Assembly: GCF_001279585.1 (NCBI RefSeq)
Contig: NZ_LGEC01000002.1
Location: 385,506 to 449,505 of the forward strand
Direction: 5' to 3'
DNA: 64,000 nt
DNA from: Nocardiopsis sp. NRRL B-16309
GTDB lineage: Bacteria; Actinomycetota; Actinomycetes; Streptosporangiales; Streptosporangiaceae
Of the stretch, positions 32,476-41,568 are shown one piece after another. Numbering within the stretch: position 1 is the stretch's first letter; every line of letters begins with the position of its first letter. The notes beneath the pieces were generated by a model. That model did no database searches. It had not been told where the DNA came from and saw nothing but the letters and a program-made list of their open reading frames with translations. Position numbers and translations under genes: made by a program.

Positions 32476-33390
32476 ATGACCGTCCAGACCACGGCCAAGC
32501 CCAAGCTCACCGACCGCGAGGACATCGCCAAGCGCCTGCTGCGCGGCTCGGCGAAGGCCTCCTTCGACCCCCTGGTCGAGATCGACTGGGACGCGCCCGT
32601 CGACCCCGACATGTGGGCCATCCGCCCCGAGCGCGTGTCGCTCTACGGCACCTACCTGTGGGACCGCCTCGACGACGCCCAGCGCAAGGAGCTCTCCCGC
32701 CTGGAGGTCGCCAGCGTCGCCACCATCGGCATCTGGTTCGAGACCATCCTCATGCAGATGCTGGTCCGCCACGCCTACGACCACGACCCGACCACCAACC
32801 ACGTCCAGTACGCCTACACCGAGGTCGCCGACGAGTGCCGGCACACGGTCATGTTCGCCAAGATGATCGAGAAGCTCGGGTCGCGCGCCCACAAGCTCGA
32901 CCCGGCCGCCCACCACCTCGGCCGGCTGTTCAAGACCATCGCGCACGGTCCGCTGATCTTCGCCGGGGCGCTCTTCGTCGAGGAGGTCCTGGACCAGATC
33001 CAGCGCGAGGCCGTGCCCGACGAGCAGATCCTGCCCCTGGTGCGCTCCGTCGCCCGCATCCACGTGGTGGAGGAGGCCCGGCACATGCGCTACGCCCGCG
33101 AGGAGTTCGCCCGCGACTGGGCCGGCCGCGGCCCCCTCAACCGGGCCTACAGCCGGATCATCCTCGGGCTGGTCACCTACTACTCCGCGACCCGGCTGAT
33201 CAACCCGAAGGTGTACGCGCAGGTCGGCCTCGACCCCAAGGAGGCCTATCGCGTGGCCAAGGCCAACCCGCACTGGATCGACACCAAGACCTGGGCCGCC
33301 CGCAAGGTGGTCGGCACGCTGAGCACCGCCGGCGCGATCACGGGTCTGGGCCGGTACTTCTGGCGCAAGGCCGGGCTGCTCGGCCGCTGA
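32476..33390 (+). CDS. AurF-like diiron oxygenase
   Basis: A 304-aa ferritin-like non-heme diiron protein of the p-aminobenzoate N-oxygenase (AurF) family. Iron ligands can be placed: Glu89 (IWFETILMQ), Glu120 and His123 (VADECRHTVMF), Glu169 (LFVEEVLDQ), then His196, Glu200 and His203 (IHVVEEARH), matching AurF's E-ExxH-E-HxxxExxH pattern. It starts 15 nt after the SDR gene behind GAGGAGAGG. Family members oxygenate amines or hydroxylate lipids. In this setting, beside a Baeyer-Villiger-like enzyme and an SDR, an alkyl or sterol-like substrate is more likely than an aryl amine (inference). It is cytosolic. Confidence 0.88.
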   Translation: MTVQTTAKPKLTDREDIAKRLLRGSAKASFDPLVEIDWDAPVDPDMWAIRPERVSLYGTYLWDRLDDAQRKELSRLEVASVATIGIWFETILMQMLVRHAYDHDPTTNHVQYAYTEVADECRHTVMFAKMIEKLGSRAHKLDPAAHHLGRLFKTIAHGPLIFAGALFVEEVLDQIQREAVPDEQILPLVRSVARIHVVEEARHMRYAREEFARDWAGRGPLNRAYSRIILGLVTYYSATRLINPKVYAQVGLDPKEAYRVAKANPHWIDTKTWAARKVVGTLSTAGAITGLGRYFWRKAGLLGR

Positions 33391-33606
33391 GCCCGACCCG
33401 GCCCCGCCAGAGACCGCGTTGGGTCCGTACCCGGGCCGTACATGGGGCAGGCCAGAGGCCGACCCCGGGCCACTCCCCCAACCTCCGAAACCGCGCCCGG
33501 GCCCGCGCTCGGGCCGCACCGGCGGTGCCCCGAACACCGCACCGGCGCTTCCACCACCGGGGTCGGCCCCGTGCCGACCCCGCACAGACTCCCCCGGGGG
33601 CGAAAC

Positions 33607-33673
33607 GCGCCACGTCCCCGGGGGGCCTCACCCCCCGGGGGGCGTACGCGCCACGTCCCCCGGGGTCTCACCC
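33607..33673. repeat. Direct repeat of about 27 bp with CCCCGGGGG hairpins
   Basis: GCGCCACGTCCCCGGGG-x-CTCACCC occurs at about 33607 and again at 33648, and the copies can fold on each other. They lie in the 325-bp gap between the diiron oxygenase and monooxygenase genes, which also holds CGTACCCGGGCCGTAC. This may be an intra-operon terminator or processing site. No gene is seen in the gap. Confidence 0.5.
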
Positions 33674-33715
33674 GCACCGGTGCCCCACCGCCGGTTCGCA
33701 CGAAGGGACCTGAAC

Positions 33716-35218
33716 ATGACCGACGCACCACCGCATTACAGGGTGGCCGTCATCGGCACCGGCTTCGCCGGCATCGGCATGGCGGTCCGGCTCCGGCAGG
33801 CGGGACTGACGGACTTCACCGTCCTGGAGCGGGCCCACGACCTCGGCGGCACCTGGCGGGACAACGACTACCCCGGCGCCGCCTGCGACGTCCCCTCGCA
33901 CCTGTACTCGTTCTCCTTCGCGCTCAATCCGGCCTGGAGCCGCTCCTTCTCCCCGCAACCGGAGATCTGGGAGTACATGAAGCGGGTCGCCCGCGAGCAC
34001 GGCGTCGACCGGCACGTGCGCTACGGCCACGACGTCACCGCCGCGCACTGGGAGCCCGACCGCAACCGGTGGCGGATCGAGACGGCGGCGGGCACGGTCA
34101 CCGCGCAGTTCCTCGTCAGCGGCGCCGGTCCCCTGGCCGACCCCGCCTACCCCGACATCAAGGGGCTCGACACCTTCGAGGGGCGGCTCTTCCACTCCGC
34201 GGAGTGGGACCACGGGCACGACCTCACCGGGCGCCGCGTCGCGGTCATCGGCACGGGGGCGTCGGCCATCCAGTTCGTGCCGCGGATCCAGCCGAAGGTG
34301 GGCTCCCTGACGCTCTTCCAGCGGACGGCGCCCTGGGTGATGTTCCGGCACGACCGCGACATCACCCGGGCGGAGCGCTGGCTGTACCGGAACGTCCCGC
34401 TGGCCCAGCAGGTCGCCCGCAAGGGCATCTACTGGGGCCGGGAGAGCTACATCCTCGGCTTCGCCAAGAACCCGCGGCTGCTCAAGATCGTGGAGCGGCT
34501 CGGCCGGGCCAACATCCACCGCAGCGTCAAGGACCCGGAGCTGCGCGCCAAGCTCACCCCCGACTTCCGCGCGGGCTGCAAGCGCATCCTGATGTCCAAC
34601 GACTACTACCCGGCGCTGGCCCGCCCCAACGTCGACGTGGTCACCGACGGCATCGTCGAGGTCCGCCCGCACGCCGTCGTCACCCGCGACGCGGAGGGCC
34701 GCGAGACCGAGCACGAGGTCGACACGATCATCATGGGCACCGGCTTCCACGTCAGCGACCCGCCGGTGGCCCAGCGCATCCACGACGCCGACGGGGTCTC
34801 CCTCGCCGAGCGCTGGGGGACGACCGCGCAGGCCTTCCGCGGCACCACCGTGGCCGGGTTCCCCAACGCGTTCATCCTGGCCGGGCCCAACACCGGCCTG
34901 GGACACACCTCCCAGGTGTTCATGATCGAGGCCCAGATCCGGTACACCATGCAGGCACTCACGTACCTGTGCCGCAACGGAATGGACCGGCTGGACGCCC
35001 GGCCCGAGGCGCAGCGCGCGTACAACGAGAAGATCGCCAAGTCCATGGAGGGCACCGTGTGGGTCTCCGGCGGATGCGACAGCTGGTACCTGAACGAGGA
35101 GGGCCGCAACACCACGCTGTGGCCCACCTTCACCTGGGACTACGCGCTGCGCACCCGCTGGTTCGACCCCCACAACTACGACCTCCGCAAGAGCCGGCGC
35201 ACCGCGGGCGTCCGCTGA
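33716..35218 (+). CDS. Flavin-dependent monooxygenase, Baeyer-Villiger/MymA-like
   Basis: A 500-aa FAD/NADPH enzyme inserting oxygen next to a ketone or onto a soft heteroatom. Motifs: FAD fold AVIGTGFAGIGMAVRL (Gly14), DLGGTWRDNDYPGAACDVPS, the Baeyer-Villiger fingerprint FEGRLFHSAEWDH (Phe154, Gly156, His160, Trp164; Asp instead of the usual Pro), and the NADPH fold VAVIGTGASAIQFVP (Gly179). The C-terminal ILAGPNTGLGHTSQVFMIE matches EthA/MymA-type enzymes. AAGGGA precedes the ATG. The SDR, hydrolase and monooxygenase set resembles the mycobacterial mymA operon in enzyme classes, but here it is joined by a diiron oxygenase. The substrate is probably a long-chain or cyclic ketone. Confidence 0.9.
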   Translation: MTDAPPHYRVAVIGTGFAGIGMAVRLRQAGLTDFTVLERAHDLGGTWRDNDYPGAACDVPSHLYSFSFALNPAWSRSFSPQPEIWEYMKRVAREHGVDRHVRYGHDVTAAHWEPDRNRWRIETAAGTVTAQFLVSGAGPLADPAYPDIKGLDTFEGRLFHSAEWDHGHDLTGRRVAVIGTGASAIQFVPRIQPKVGSLTLFQRTAPWVMFRHDRDITRAERWLYRNVPLAQQVARKGIYWGRESYILGFAKNPRLLKIVERLGRANIHRSVKDPELRAKLTPDFRAGCKRILMSNDYYPALARPNVDVVTDGIVEVRPHAVVTRDAEGRETEHEVDTIIMGTGFHVSDPPVAQRIHDADGVSLAERWGTTAQAFRGTTVAGFPNAFILAGPNTGLGHTSQVFMIEAQIRYTMQALTYLCRNGMDRLDARPEAQRAYNEKIAKSMEGTVWVSGGCDSWYLNEEGRNTTLWPTFTWDYALRTRWFDPHNYDLRKSRRTAGVR

Positions 35219-35333
35219 GGGAGCGAGCCCCGCGCGCCCGCGCGGCGGCACCGGGAGAACGAGGGGCGACGGGTGGGCCGCGCCGCGGGCGACGGCCGCG
35301 GCACCGGCGTCCGAGGAGGAGGGCGAGGAGCAC

Positions 35334-35795
35334 ATGAGCGGGTTCGGCGACGACGAAGAGGAGTACCAGGGGCCGGTGACGGTCGTCCTGCCCGGCGAGG
35401 CCGGGGACGGCGGTGAGGCCGGGACCGGCGGGGCCGCTGCTGACGGTGAGGCCGGGAAGGGGGAGGCCGGTACGGACGGCGGGGCCGGGAACGGCGGGAC
35501 CGCTGCGGACGGCCGGGCCCCAACCCCGACCGCGCCCGTCCCGGTCGAGGTCCAGGCGCACCTGGCGGGCCACTTCTCCCCCCTGACCGGCGACTACCGG
35601 TGGCGGGGACGGCTGTCGGCGTCCGAGGCGATCACCGCCGCCTTCCGGGACGGCGTGCGCACGGTCGTGGTCCGCACCCCCGACGGTTTCGAGGGCGATG
35701 GGGTCCTGGACGACCCCAACCTGTGGGGCGGGCACCCCGTCCGCGGCACCGGAACCCCGCCCTTCGCCGTCCCCCGGATCGAGATCGACGACTGA
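35334..35795 (+). CDS. DUF4873 protein
   Basis: A 153-aa protein. Residues about 20-62 are a Gly/Ala/Asp/Glu low-complexity tract built from GEAG, GTGG and ADG repeats. Residues 68-153 form the DUF4873 domain (VQAHLAGHFSPLTGDYRWRG, VVVRTPDGFEGDGVLDDPNL, WGGHPVRGTGTPPF). DUF4873 is often fused to the C-terminus of flavin monooxygenases or encoded beside them, so a substrate-handling or regulatory role for the upstream enzyme is likely. GAGGAG precedes the ATG. The repeat tract could vary by slippage. Confidence 0.78.
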   Translation: MSGFGDDEEEYQGPVTVVLPGEAGDGGEAGTGGAAADGEAGKGEAGTDGGAGNGGTAADGRAPTPTAPVPVEVQAHLAGHFSPLTGDYRWRGRLSASEAITAAFRDGVRTVVVRTPDGFEGDGVLDDPNLWGGHPVRGTGTPPFAVPRIEIDD

Positions 35796-36024
35796 CCGCG
35801 ACCGCGGTGCCGCCCCCGCGCGCACCGCCCGATCCACCCCCGTGCCCCCGACCCCAGGCCGGTCCGCACCGCACCCCCGCCCGCACCGGCCGATCCGCGT
35901 CACCGCCCGACCACCCCGCCGGTGGTGCACCCCCGACCGGCCGCGCCTCCGGGGCGGGCCGCGCACGGCGCGGGCGCTCCCCCTGCTCCACCACCCCCGA
36001 CCCCCGAGCGAGAGGTCTTCCGCG

Positions 36025-36924
36025 ATGGCAACCCGACACCTGGGCCGGGCCCGCGAACTCCAGGTCCCGTCCGCCGACGGCACGCTGCTGCACGTCGAGG
36101 TACGCGGCCCGGAGGACGGCCCGACCGTACTCCTGTCCCACTGCTGGGCGACCTCCCTGGCCGCCTGGGGCCCGGTCGTGCGCGCGCTCGATCCCGCGCT
36201 GCGCGTGGTGATGTACGACCAGCGCGGCCACGGCCGCAGCCAGGACCCGCTGACCCGGGCCGGGTACGGCCCGGAGAAGCTGGCCGACGACCTGTGCGCG
36301 GTCCTGGAGGCCACCGTGCCCGAGGGCGGCAAGGCGGTCGTGGCCGGGCACAGCATGGGCGGGATGTCGGTCATGGCGTCCGGTCCGCGCGCGGTGTTCG
36401 CCGACCGCGCGGCGGCCGTCCTGCTCACCAACACCGGCTGCACGGAGTTGGTGCGGCGGTCGTCCGCCATCCCGCTGCCCGGGCCGCTGGGGACCCTGGG
36501 ATCGAAGCTCTTCCTGACCACGGCGCTGCCGTTGGGCCCGGCCAACCCGGTCACCGCCCGGTTGCTCCGCTTCATCGTGCTGGGCGACGCGGCCGACCGG
36601 CACACGGTGCGGCTGTGCGCCCGGCTCGTCCACGACTGCCCGACCGTGCCCCGCGCCCGGTGGGGCGGCGTCCTCTCCGCCCTGGAGCTGGACGACTCGG
36701 CGCGGCGGATCACGGCTCCGACCGTGGTCGTGGCGGGGGCGCAGGACAAGTTCACCCCGCCGTGGCACGCCCACCACATGGCCGACATCATCCCGAACGC
36801 CGAACCCGCGATCGAGGTCCCCGGGGTGGCCCACATGGGTCCGCTGGAGTGCCCCGAGGTCCTCGCCGACCACCTGGAGCGCCTGGCCGTCGACCACCTC
36901 AAGGCCGAGCTGACCGGAGCCTGA
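36025..36924 (+). CDS. Alpha/beta hydrolase
   Basis: A 299-aa esterase or lactonase-type hydrolase. Motifs: oxyanion HCWATSLAAWG, MYDQRGHGRSQDP, nucleophile elbow AGHSMGGM (Ser110), acid candidate in AGAQDKFTPPWHAHH, and the histidine in GVAHMGPLECPE. There is no signal peptide. GAGAGG lies 9 nt before the ATG. It is the last gene of the SDR-diiron-monooxygenase-DUF4873 run, 229 bp after DUF4873, and ends at a strong hairpin. A lactone or ester hydrolase acting on the Baeyer-Villiger product would complete a ring-opening or chain-shortening sequence (inference). Confidence 0.87.
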   Translation: MATRHLGRARELQVPSADGTLLHVEVRGPEDGPTVLLSHCWATSLAAWGPVVRALDPALRVVMYDQRGHGRSQDPLTRAGYGPEKLADDLCAVLEATVPEGGKAVVAGHSMGGMSVMASGPRAVFADRAAAVLLTNTGCTELVRRSSAIPLPGPLGTLGSKLFLTTALPLGPANPVTARLLRFIVLGDAADRHTVRLCARLVHDCPTVPRARWGGVLSALELDDSARRITAPTVVVAGAQDKFTPPWHAHHMADIIPNAEPAIEVPGVAHMGPLECPEVLADHLERLAVDHLKAELTGA

Positions 36925-36941
36925 CCCCGCGCCCTCCACCG

Positions 36942-36967
36942 GGCATCCCGGCGCGCGCCGGGATGCC
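36942..36967. terminator. Hairpin terminator between convergent genes
   Basis: An 11-bp perfect stem GGCATCCCGGC/GCCGGGATGCC with loop GCGC lies 18 nt after the hydrolase stop and faces the kinase gene. Confidence 0.75.
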
Positions 36968-37114
36968 ACCGGCCTCCAATCCCCCGGCACGACCGGGGCC
37001 GGGCGGACCGGCACTCACCGGCATTCCGCTCGGGAGGCCGCGGACCGCTCCCCGACGAGGACCCGCCTCCGGGGGCGCCCGGCGGCTCTGCTCGGCGGCC
37101 GGGCGGGCGACCGC

Positions 37115-38476
37115 TCAGGCGGGGTCGCGCAACAGTGTGGGGACCACGTGCTCGGAGACCTCCGAGTGCACCTGGTGCAGGCGCGTCTGCACCGCGCGGC
37201 GCAGCTTGGCCAGGCACTCCACCAGCGTGATGTCGTCGCCGACCAGCCCGCCCTTGGCCACGATCGGGGTGCCGTCCAGCGGCCCGCCGCCGACGTGCCC
37301 GTGGACCGCGAGCGGCACGACCTCGCCGCCGATGTCGACCGAGTGCACGTCGAGTTCGTCCAGCAGGCTGGCGATCAGGTCCCCGCCGGTGAGGAAGAGC
37401 CCGCTGGGCAGGGCGTGGGTCCCCGTGGTGTCGGCGACCTCGTTGACCACGTCGGCGACCAGGCTCGCCACCTTGCCGGGCAGCTCGGCGCGTGTCTGGA
37501 CGGGCAGTTCGCGCACGCGCTCGGACGTGGTCACCACCCGCAGGACGCAGAAGTCGGGGAAGCCCGACGAGGTGAGCTGGTGGGCCAGTTCGGCGGCGAC
37601 GGTGTCGGCGTGGTCGCTGTCGGGGTCGCTGAGCAGCACGGCGTCCAGGTCCACGAACCGCACGGCGCCGGTCCGTGCCACCGTCGCCAGCTGGCGCCGG
37701 GTCAGGTCGGTGGTGCTGCCCGCCACGCCCAGCAGCGGCCCGCGCGATCCGGCCTGTCCGCGCAGACGCAGGGCGTAGGCCAGCAGGGCGCCCGTGGGGC
37801 CGGGGTCCACGGCCAGCCAGACGGTGCCGTCCTCGTGGTGGGCGGCGGCCGCGGCGTCGGCGATGTCGGTCAGGTGCTGTTCGGAGCCGGCGTCGCAGAC
37901 CACGACCGGCTCGTCCCCCGCCAGGAGTTCGGCGGTGAGCATGGTCTGGGTGACCTTCCGGACGGGGACGTGCCGGACGGCGAGGTCGGTCTGCTCGGCG
38001 AGGATGTCGGCGACCACGCTGGTGGTCATCGGGCACAGGGGGTCCTGTGCGAGTTCGGTGTGCTCCAGGGGTCGGCCGTGCAGGAGCTGCACGCCGTCCT
38101 CGGTGATGCGTCCGGACCCGGGGAAGGCGGGGACGAACAGGACGCGGACCCGGGTCTCGGCGGGTACGCGTTCCCGCACGGCGTCGTAGGCGGCCTCCAG
38201 TTCCGCGCCGACGTTGCCGCGCAGGGTGCTGTCGGTGCGCTTGACGACCAGTCCCACGGGCCAGACGGCCTCGATGACGTCGGTGACCAGGTCGGCGGCC
38301 TGCTCGGCGGGGACGTGGCGGCTGTCGAGGTTGGCGACGACCACGTCGTAGTCGTCGGCGACTCTGCTGACGTGCTCGGGCGTCACGGTGGCCACGCGCA
38401 TCCCGGTTCGGGCGAACCTGGCACCGGTGGCGTTGGCACCGGTGAGGTCGTCTGCCACCACGAGGACCTGGGCCAC
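37115..38476 (-). CDS. Four-carbon acid sugar kinase family protein
   Basis: A 453-aa ATP-dependent kinase of the DUF1537/OtnK family, which phosphorylates 4-carbon acid sugars such as threonate, erythronate or their 3-keto forms. GTG 38476 follows AAGGAG at 7 nt. The N-terminal domain has VLVVADDLTGANATGARFAR and VVKRTDSTLRGNVGAELEA; further on, LFVPAFPGSGRITEDGVQL. The C-terminal nucleotide-binding domain has SGLFLTGGDLIASLLDELDV and GGPLDGTPIVAKGGLVGDD. No isomerase, aldolase or dehydrogenase partner (otnC, otnI, denD, pdxA2) adjoins it, so the pathway is incomplete here. It is followed upstream by a Gfo/Idh oxidoreductase gene on the same strand, 273 bp away. Confidence 0.87.
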   Translation of the reverse strand: MAQVLVVADDLTGANATGARFARTGMRVATVTPEHVSRVADDYDVVVANLDSRHVPAEQAADLVTDVIEAVWPVGLVVKRTDSTLRGNVGAELEAAYDAVRERVPAETRVRVLFVPAFPGSGRITEDGVQLLHGRPLEHTELAQDPLCPMTTSVVADILAEQTDLAVRHVPVRKVTQTMLTAELLAGDEPVVVCDAGSEQHLTDIADAAAAAHHEDGTVWLAVDPGPTGALLAYALRLRGQAGSRGPLLGVAGSTTDLTRRQLATVARTGAVRFVDLDAVLLSDPDSDHADTVAAELAHQLTSSGFPDFCVLRVVTTSERVRELPVQTRAELPGKVASLVADVVNEVADTTGTHALPSGLFLTGGDLIASLLDELDVHSVDIGGEVVPLAVHGHVGGGPLDGTPIVAKGGLVGDDITLVECLAKLRRAVQTRLHQVHSEVSEHVVPTLLRDPA

Positions 38477-38749
38477 GGAACGTCTCCTTCGGTCGGTCGG
38501 CGAAACGCTGGAGTAACCTCCCCTCCAACATAGGCCCAAAGGAGGGCGCCGAGGGTGTCCGGAGCATGGGAAACCGCCCCTCGGAGGGCGACCGGGGGCG
38601 GCGGCGGGCGGGGCGGCCCCCGGGCTACCGGGCGCGCGGACCAGCGGAGGCCGAACGACCGTGCGGACCGGTCCGCTCGACCGCCGATGGTGGGCAGGGA
38701 TCGCGGTGTGGATCAGCGTGGAGGCAGATCCCCGCCGTGAGAACACTCC

Positions 38750-39841
38750 CTAGAGCTTCTGGACGCTTCCGCTCGCGGCGCCGCGCATCGCCGCCTCGAT
38801 GATCTCCAGCCCGTGGATCACCTCGTGCGGGTCGACCGGCAGCGGCTCGCCCTCGCCCACGGCGTCGCGCACCCCGGCGTAGAACTCGGGATAGGCGCCG
38901 CGCGCGCTGGGCACCGGGCGGGTGTCCCCGTCGGCTCCGAGCACGCCCCAGGAGGCCTCGGGCAGCACGCCCCAGTCGTCGGCGTCCGGGCGCTCGCCCG
39001 CGACCAGCCGCTCCTCCTGCCCGTCCATGCCGTGGCTGGTGAACGCGGCACGGTCGCCCAGGACGTGGAAGCGCGGGCCGACCTGGGCGGCGAGCGCGCT
39101 CATCCACAGGTGCGAACGGGCGCCGCGGCGGTGGGTGAGGGCCAGGAACACGTCGTCGTCGGGGCCCGCGCCGGTGCGGCGGGAGTCGATCTCGGCGTAG
39201 ACGGACTCCACCGGGCCGAACAGGTTGACCGCCTGGTCGATGAGGTGGGGGCCCAGGTCGTAGAGGATGCCCGCGCCCTCGCTGACCGCGCCGCTCTCCC
39301 GCCAGGTGCCCTTCGCCTGGGGACGCCAGCGCTCGAACCGCGATTCGAAGCGGTGCACCCGCCCCAGGGCGCCCTCCTCGATCAGGCCCCACAGAGTGAG
39401 GAAGTCGGCGTCCCAGCGGCGGTTCTGGTACACCGTGAGCACCTGCCCGACCCGGTCGGCGTGGTCGGTCAGCTCGCGCGCCTCGTCCGCGGTGAGCGCG
39501 AACGGCTTGTCCACGACCACCGCCAGCCCGGCGTCCAGGGCCGCCCTGGCCAGCGGCACGTGGGTGTGGTTCGGGGTCGTGATGACGGCGATCTCGTACC
39601 GGTCGGCGTCGGCCCACAGGTCGGCCGCGGTGGGGTACACGGCCACCCCCGGATAGCGCCCCTCCGCCGCGGCGCGGCGCTCCGGGTCGCCCGTGACGAT
39701 CGCCGACAGGCGCAGCCCGGGGACCGCGTCGATGAGCGGGGCGTGGAAGACCTCGCCGCCCTTGCCGTAGCCCACGAGGGCGACGTGCAGTTCCGGTCCG
39801 TCGGGTGCGCCCAGCTCAGGGCGGTGCGATGCGTCAGCCAT
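38750..39841 (-). CDS. Gfo/Idh/MocA-family oxidoreductase
   Basis: A 363-aa NAD(P)-dependent sugar or inositol oxidoreductase. The Rossmann loop is LVGYGKGGEVFHAPLI (Gly24 region), the catalytic lysine motif is VVVDKPFALTADEA, and the C-terminal domain has GAGILYDLGPHLIDQAVNLFGP. The E. coli YdgJ/MviM-like subgroup shares the GKGGEVFHAP element. The ATG is at 39841. It is divergent from the sugar ABC operon with 332 bp between, and may share its control region and act on the imported sugar. The substrate is unknown. Confidence 0.87.
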   Translation of the reverse strand: MADASHRPELGAPDGPELHVALVGYGKGGEVFHAPLIDAVPGLRLSAIVTGDPERRAAAEGRYPGVAVYPTAADLWADADRYEIAVITTPNHTHVPLARAALDAGLAVVVDKPFALTADEARELTDHADRVGQVLTVYQNRRWDADFLTLWGLIEEGALGRVHRFESRFERWRPQAKGTWRESGAVSEGAGILYDLGPHLIDQAVNLFGPVESVYAEIDSRRTGAGPDDDVFLALTHRRGARSHLWMSALAAQVGPRFHVLGDRAAFTSHGMDGQEERLVAGERPDADDWGVLPEASWGVLGADGDTRPVPSARGAYPEFYAGVRDAVGEGEPLPVDPHEVIHGLEIIEAAMRGAASGSVQKL

Positions 39842-40020
39842 GTGCCCCAACCTACGACCTGCGCCGGGTGTCCGGTTCAGGGTTCCTCGACCGGCACCGA
39901 CCGGCACCGACCGCGCGGACGGCCGGACCCGGGCCCCCACGCCGACGGCGTCGGCGTGCGGGAGCGACGGACGATCGGCCCGCTCCACCGGGCTCGTCAG
40001 GGGTGTTCTGTGTCCGATGC

Positions 40021-40056
40021 CTGCAAGTTTTCGTATCGTTACGCAAGTTATTGCAG
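40021..40056. promoter_or_regulatory. Candidate LacI-type operator region upstream of sugar ABC operon
   Basis: CTGCAAG (40021), GCAAGTTATTGC (40043-40054, a GCAA/TTGC palindrome) and TTGCAG (40051) form spaced inverted half-sites in an AT-rich pocket between the divergent Gfo/Idh and binding-protein genes. Maltose/alpha-glucoside regulators of actinomycetes bind CTTGCAG-type half-sites. No LacI gene is in the window. Confidence 0.4.
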
Positions 40057-40173
40057 AAACTCTGGACATTCGGCCGTAATCAGACTTTCATCGTCACGAT
40101 GGATGACGTGGGTCACACCCCATGTCCGGACTCGCGCCTGAACCTTGGCCGGGCGAGCGATGAAAGGGCCTCC

Positions 40174-41529
40174 ATGGGAAGAACGAACGGCCGGACTCCG
40201 ACCCGCCACGCGATGGTCGCGGCGGCGAGCGGTCTCGCCCTCCTGGCGTCGGGATGCGGCTACCTCAGCGGTGAGGGCGGCTCCGACGGCACCACGGACA
40301 CCGCGGACGTGGACTGCTCCCCCTACGAGCAGTGGGAGGACATCGGCGGCACCGTTGACATCTACTCCTCCATCCGCGACGAGGAGGCCGAGCGGATGGA
40401 CCGCTCCTGGGCCGACTTCGCCGCGTGCACCGGCATCACCATCGAGCACGAGGGCAGCGGCGAGTTCGAGGCCCAGCTGCCCATCCGGCTCGACGGCGGC
40501 AACGCCCCCGACCTGGCTCTGATCCCCCAGCCCGGTCTCCTGCAGCGGGTCGTCGAGGACGGCCACGCCCTTCCCGTCTCCGACGGCGTGCGCGAGAACG
40601 TGGAAGCCGGCTGGGGCGAGGACTGGCAGGGCTACGCCAGCGTCGACGGCGAACTGTACGGCTCCCCCTACGGCGCCAACATGAAGTCGATGGTCTGGTA
40701 CTCCCCGACCTACTTCGCCGACAACGGCCACGAGGTCCCCACGACCTGGGACGAGATGGTCGAGCTCAGCGACACCATCGCCGCGGACGGCACCAAGCCC
40801 TGGTGCGTGGGCTTCGAGTCCGGTGACGCCACCGGCTGGCCCGGCACCGACTGGATCGAGAACGCGCTGCTGCGCACCTCGGGCACCGACGTGTACCACG
40901 ACTGGATCTCGCACGACATCGCCTTCGACTCCCCGGAGGTCGAGGAGGCCTTCGACCTGGTCGACGGGATCGTGCGCAACGAGGACTACGTCAACGGCAC
41001 CTTCGGCGGCGTCGAGAGCATCGCCGTCACCTCCTTCCAGGAGGCCGGTCTTCCCCTGCTCGACGGCGGCTGCGCCATGTACCTGATGGGCTCGTTCTAC
41101 GGCGCCCAGTTCGAGGAGGACGTCGAGATCGCCGAGGACGGCGACGTCTACGGCTTCGTCCTGCCCCCGCTGGAGGAGGGCGGCGAGGTCCCGGTCATGG
41201 GCGGCGGCGAGTTCGCGGTGCCCTTCGCCGACCGGCCCGAGGTCGTCGCGGTCCACGAGTACCTGTCCACGGCCATGTACGCCGACAGCCGCGCCTCCCA
41301 GGGCGCCTGGGTCTCGGCGCACCAGGACCTGGACCCGGCCAACCTGGCCGACCCCACCGACCAGTTCGCGGCCGAGGTGCTCAACAACCCGGACACCGTC
41401 TTCCACTTCGACGGCAGCGACGCCATGCCCTCGTCCATCGGCACCAACGTGTTCTGGGGCGGGATGGTCGACTGGGTGACCGGCAGCTCGACCAGCGAGG
41501 TGCTGGAGGGCATCGAGTCGGCCTGGTAG
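40174..41529 (+). CDS. aglE: Sugar ABC transporter substrate-binding lipoprotein, AglE-like
   Basis: A 451-aa extracellular binding protein of family 1 (alpha-glucoside type). Lipobox LLASGC (Cys28) follows a short Arg-containing n-region. Mature-domain motifs include GTVDIYSSIRDEEAERMDRS, NAPDLALIPQPGLLQRVVED, YGSPYGANMKSMVWYSPTYF and WDEMVELSDTIAADGTKPWC. Aromatic residues typical of sugar stacking occur throughout. Homology is closest to AglE of alpha-glucoside importers. A paired hairpin block separates it from the two permease genes. There is no ATPase gene in the operon, so it likely uses a shared MsiK-type ATPase. The symbol is a family-level assignment. Confidence 0.85.
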   Translation: MGRTNGRTPTRHAMVAAASGLALLASGCGYLSGEGGSDGTTDTADVDCSPYEQWEDIGGTVDIYSSIRDEEAERMDRSWADFAACTGITIEHEGSGEFEAQLPIRLDGGNAPDLALIPQPGLLQRVVEDGHALPVSDGVRENVEAGWGEDWQGYASVDGELYGSPYGANMKSMVWYSPTYFADNGHEVPTTWDEMVELSDTIAADGTKPWCVGFESGDATGWPGTDWIENALLRTSGTDVYHDWISHDIAFDSPEVEEAFDLVDGIVRNEDYVNGTFGGVESIAVTSFQEAGLPLLDGGCAMYLMGSFYGAQFEEDVEIAEDGDVYGFVLPPLEEGGEVPVMGGGEFAVPFADRPEVVAVHEYLSTAMYADSRASQGAWVSAHQDLDPANLADPTDQFAAEVLNNPDTVFHFDGSDAMPSSIGTNVFWGGMVDWVTGSSTSEVLEGIESAW

Positions 41530-41568
41530 CGCTCGGGCGCCCCGGAGACGGCGCCCTCGCCGTGCATG

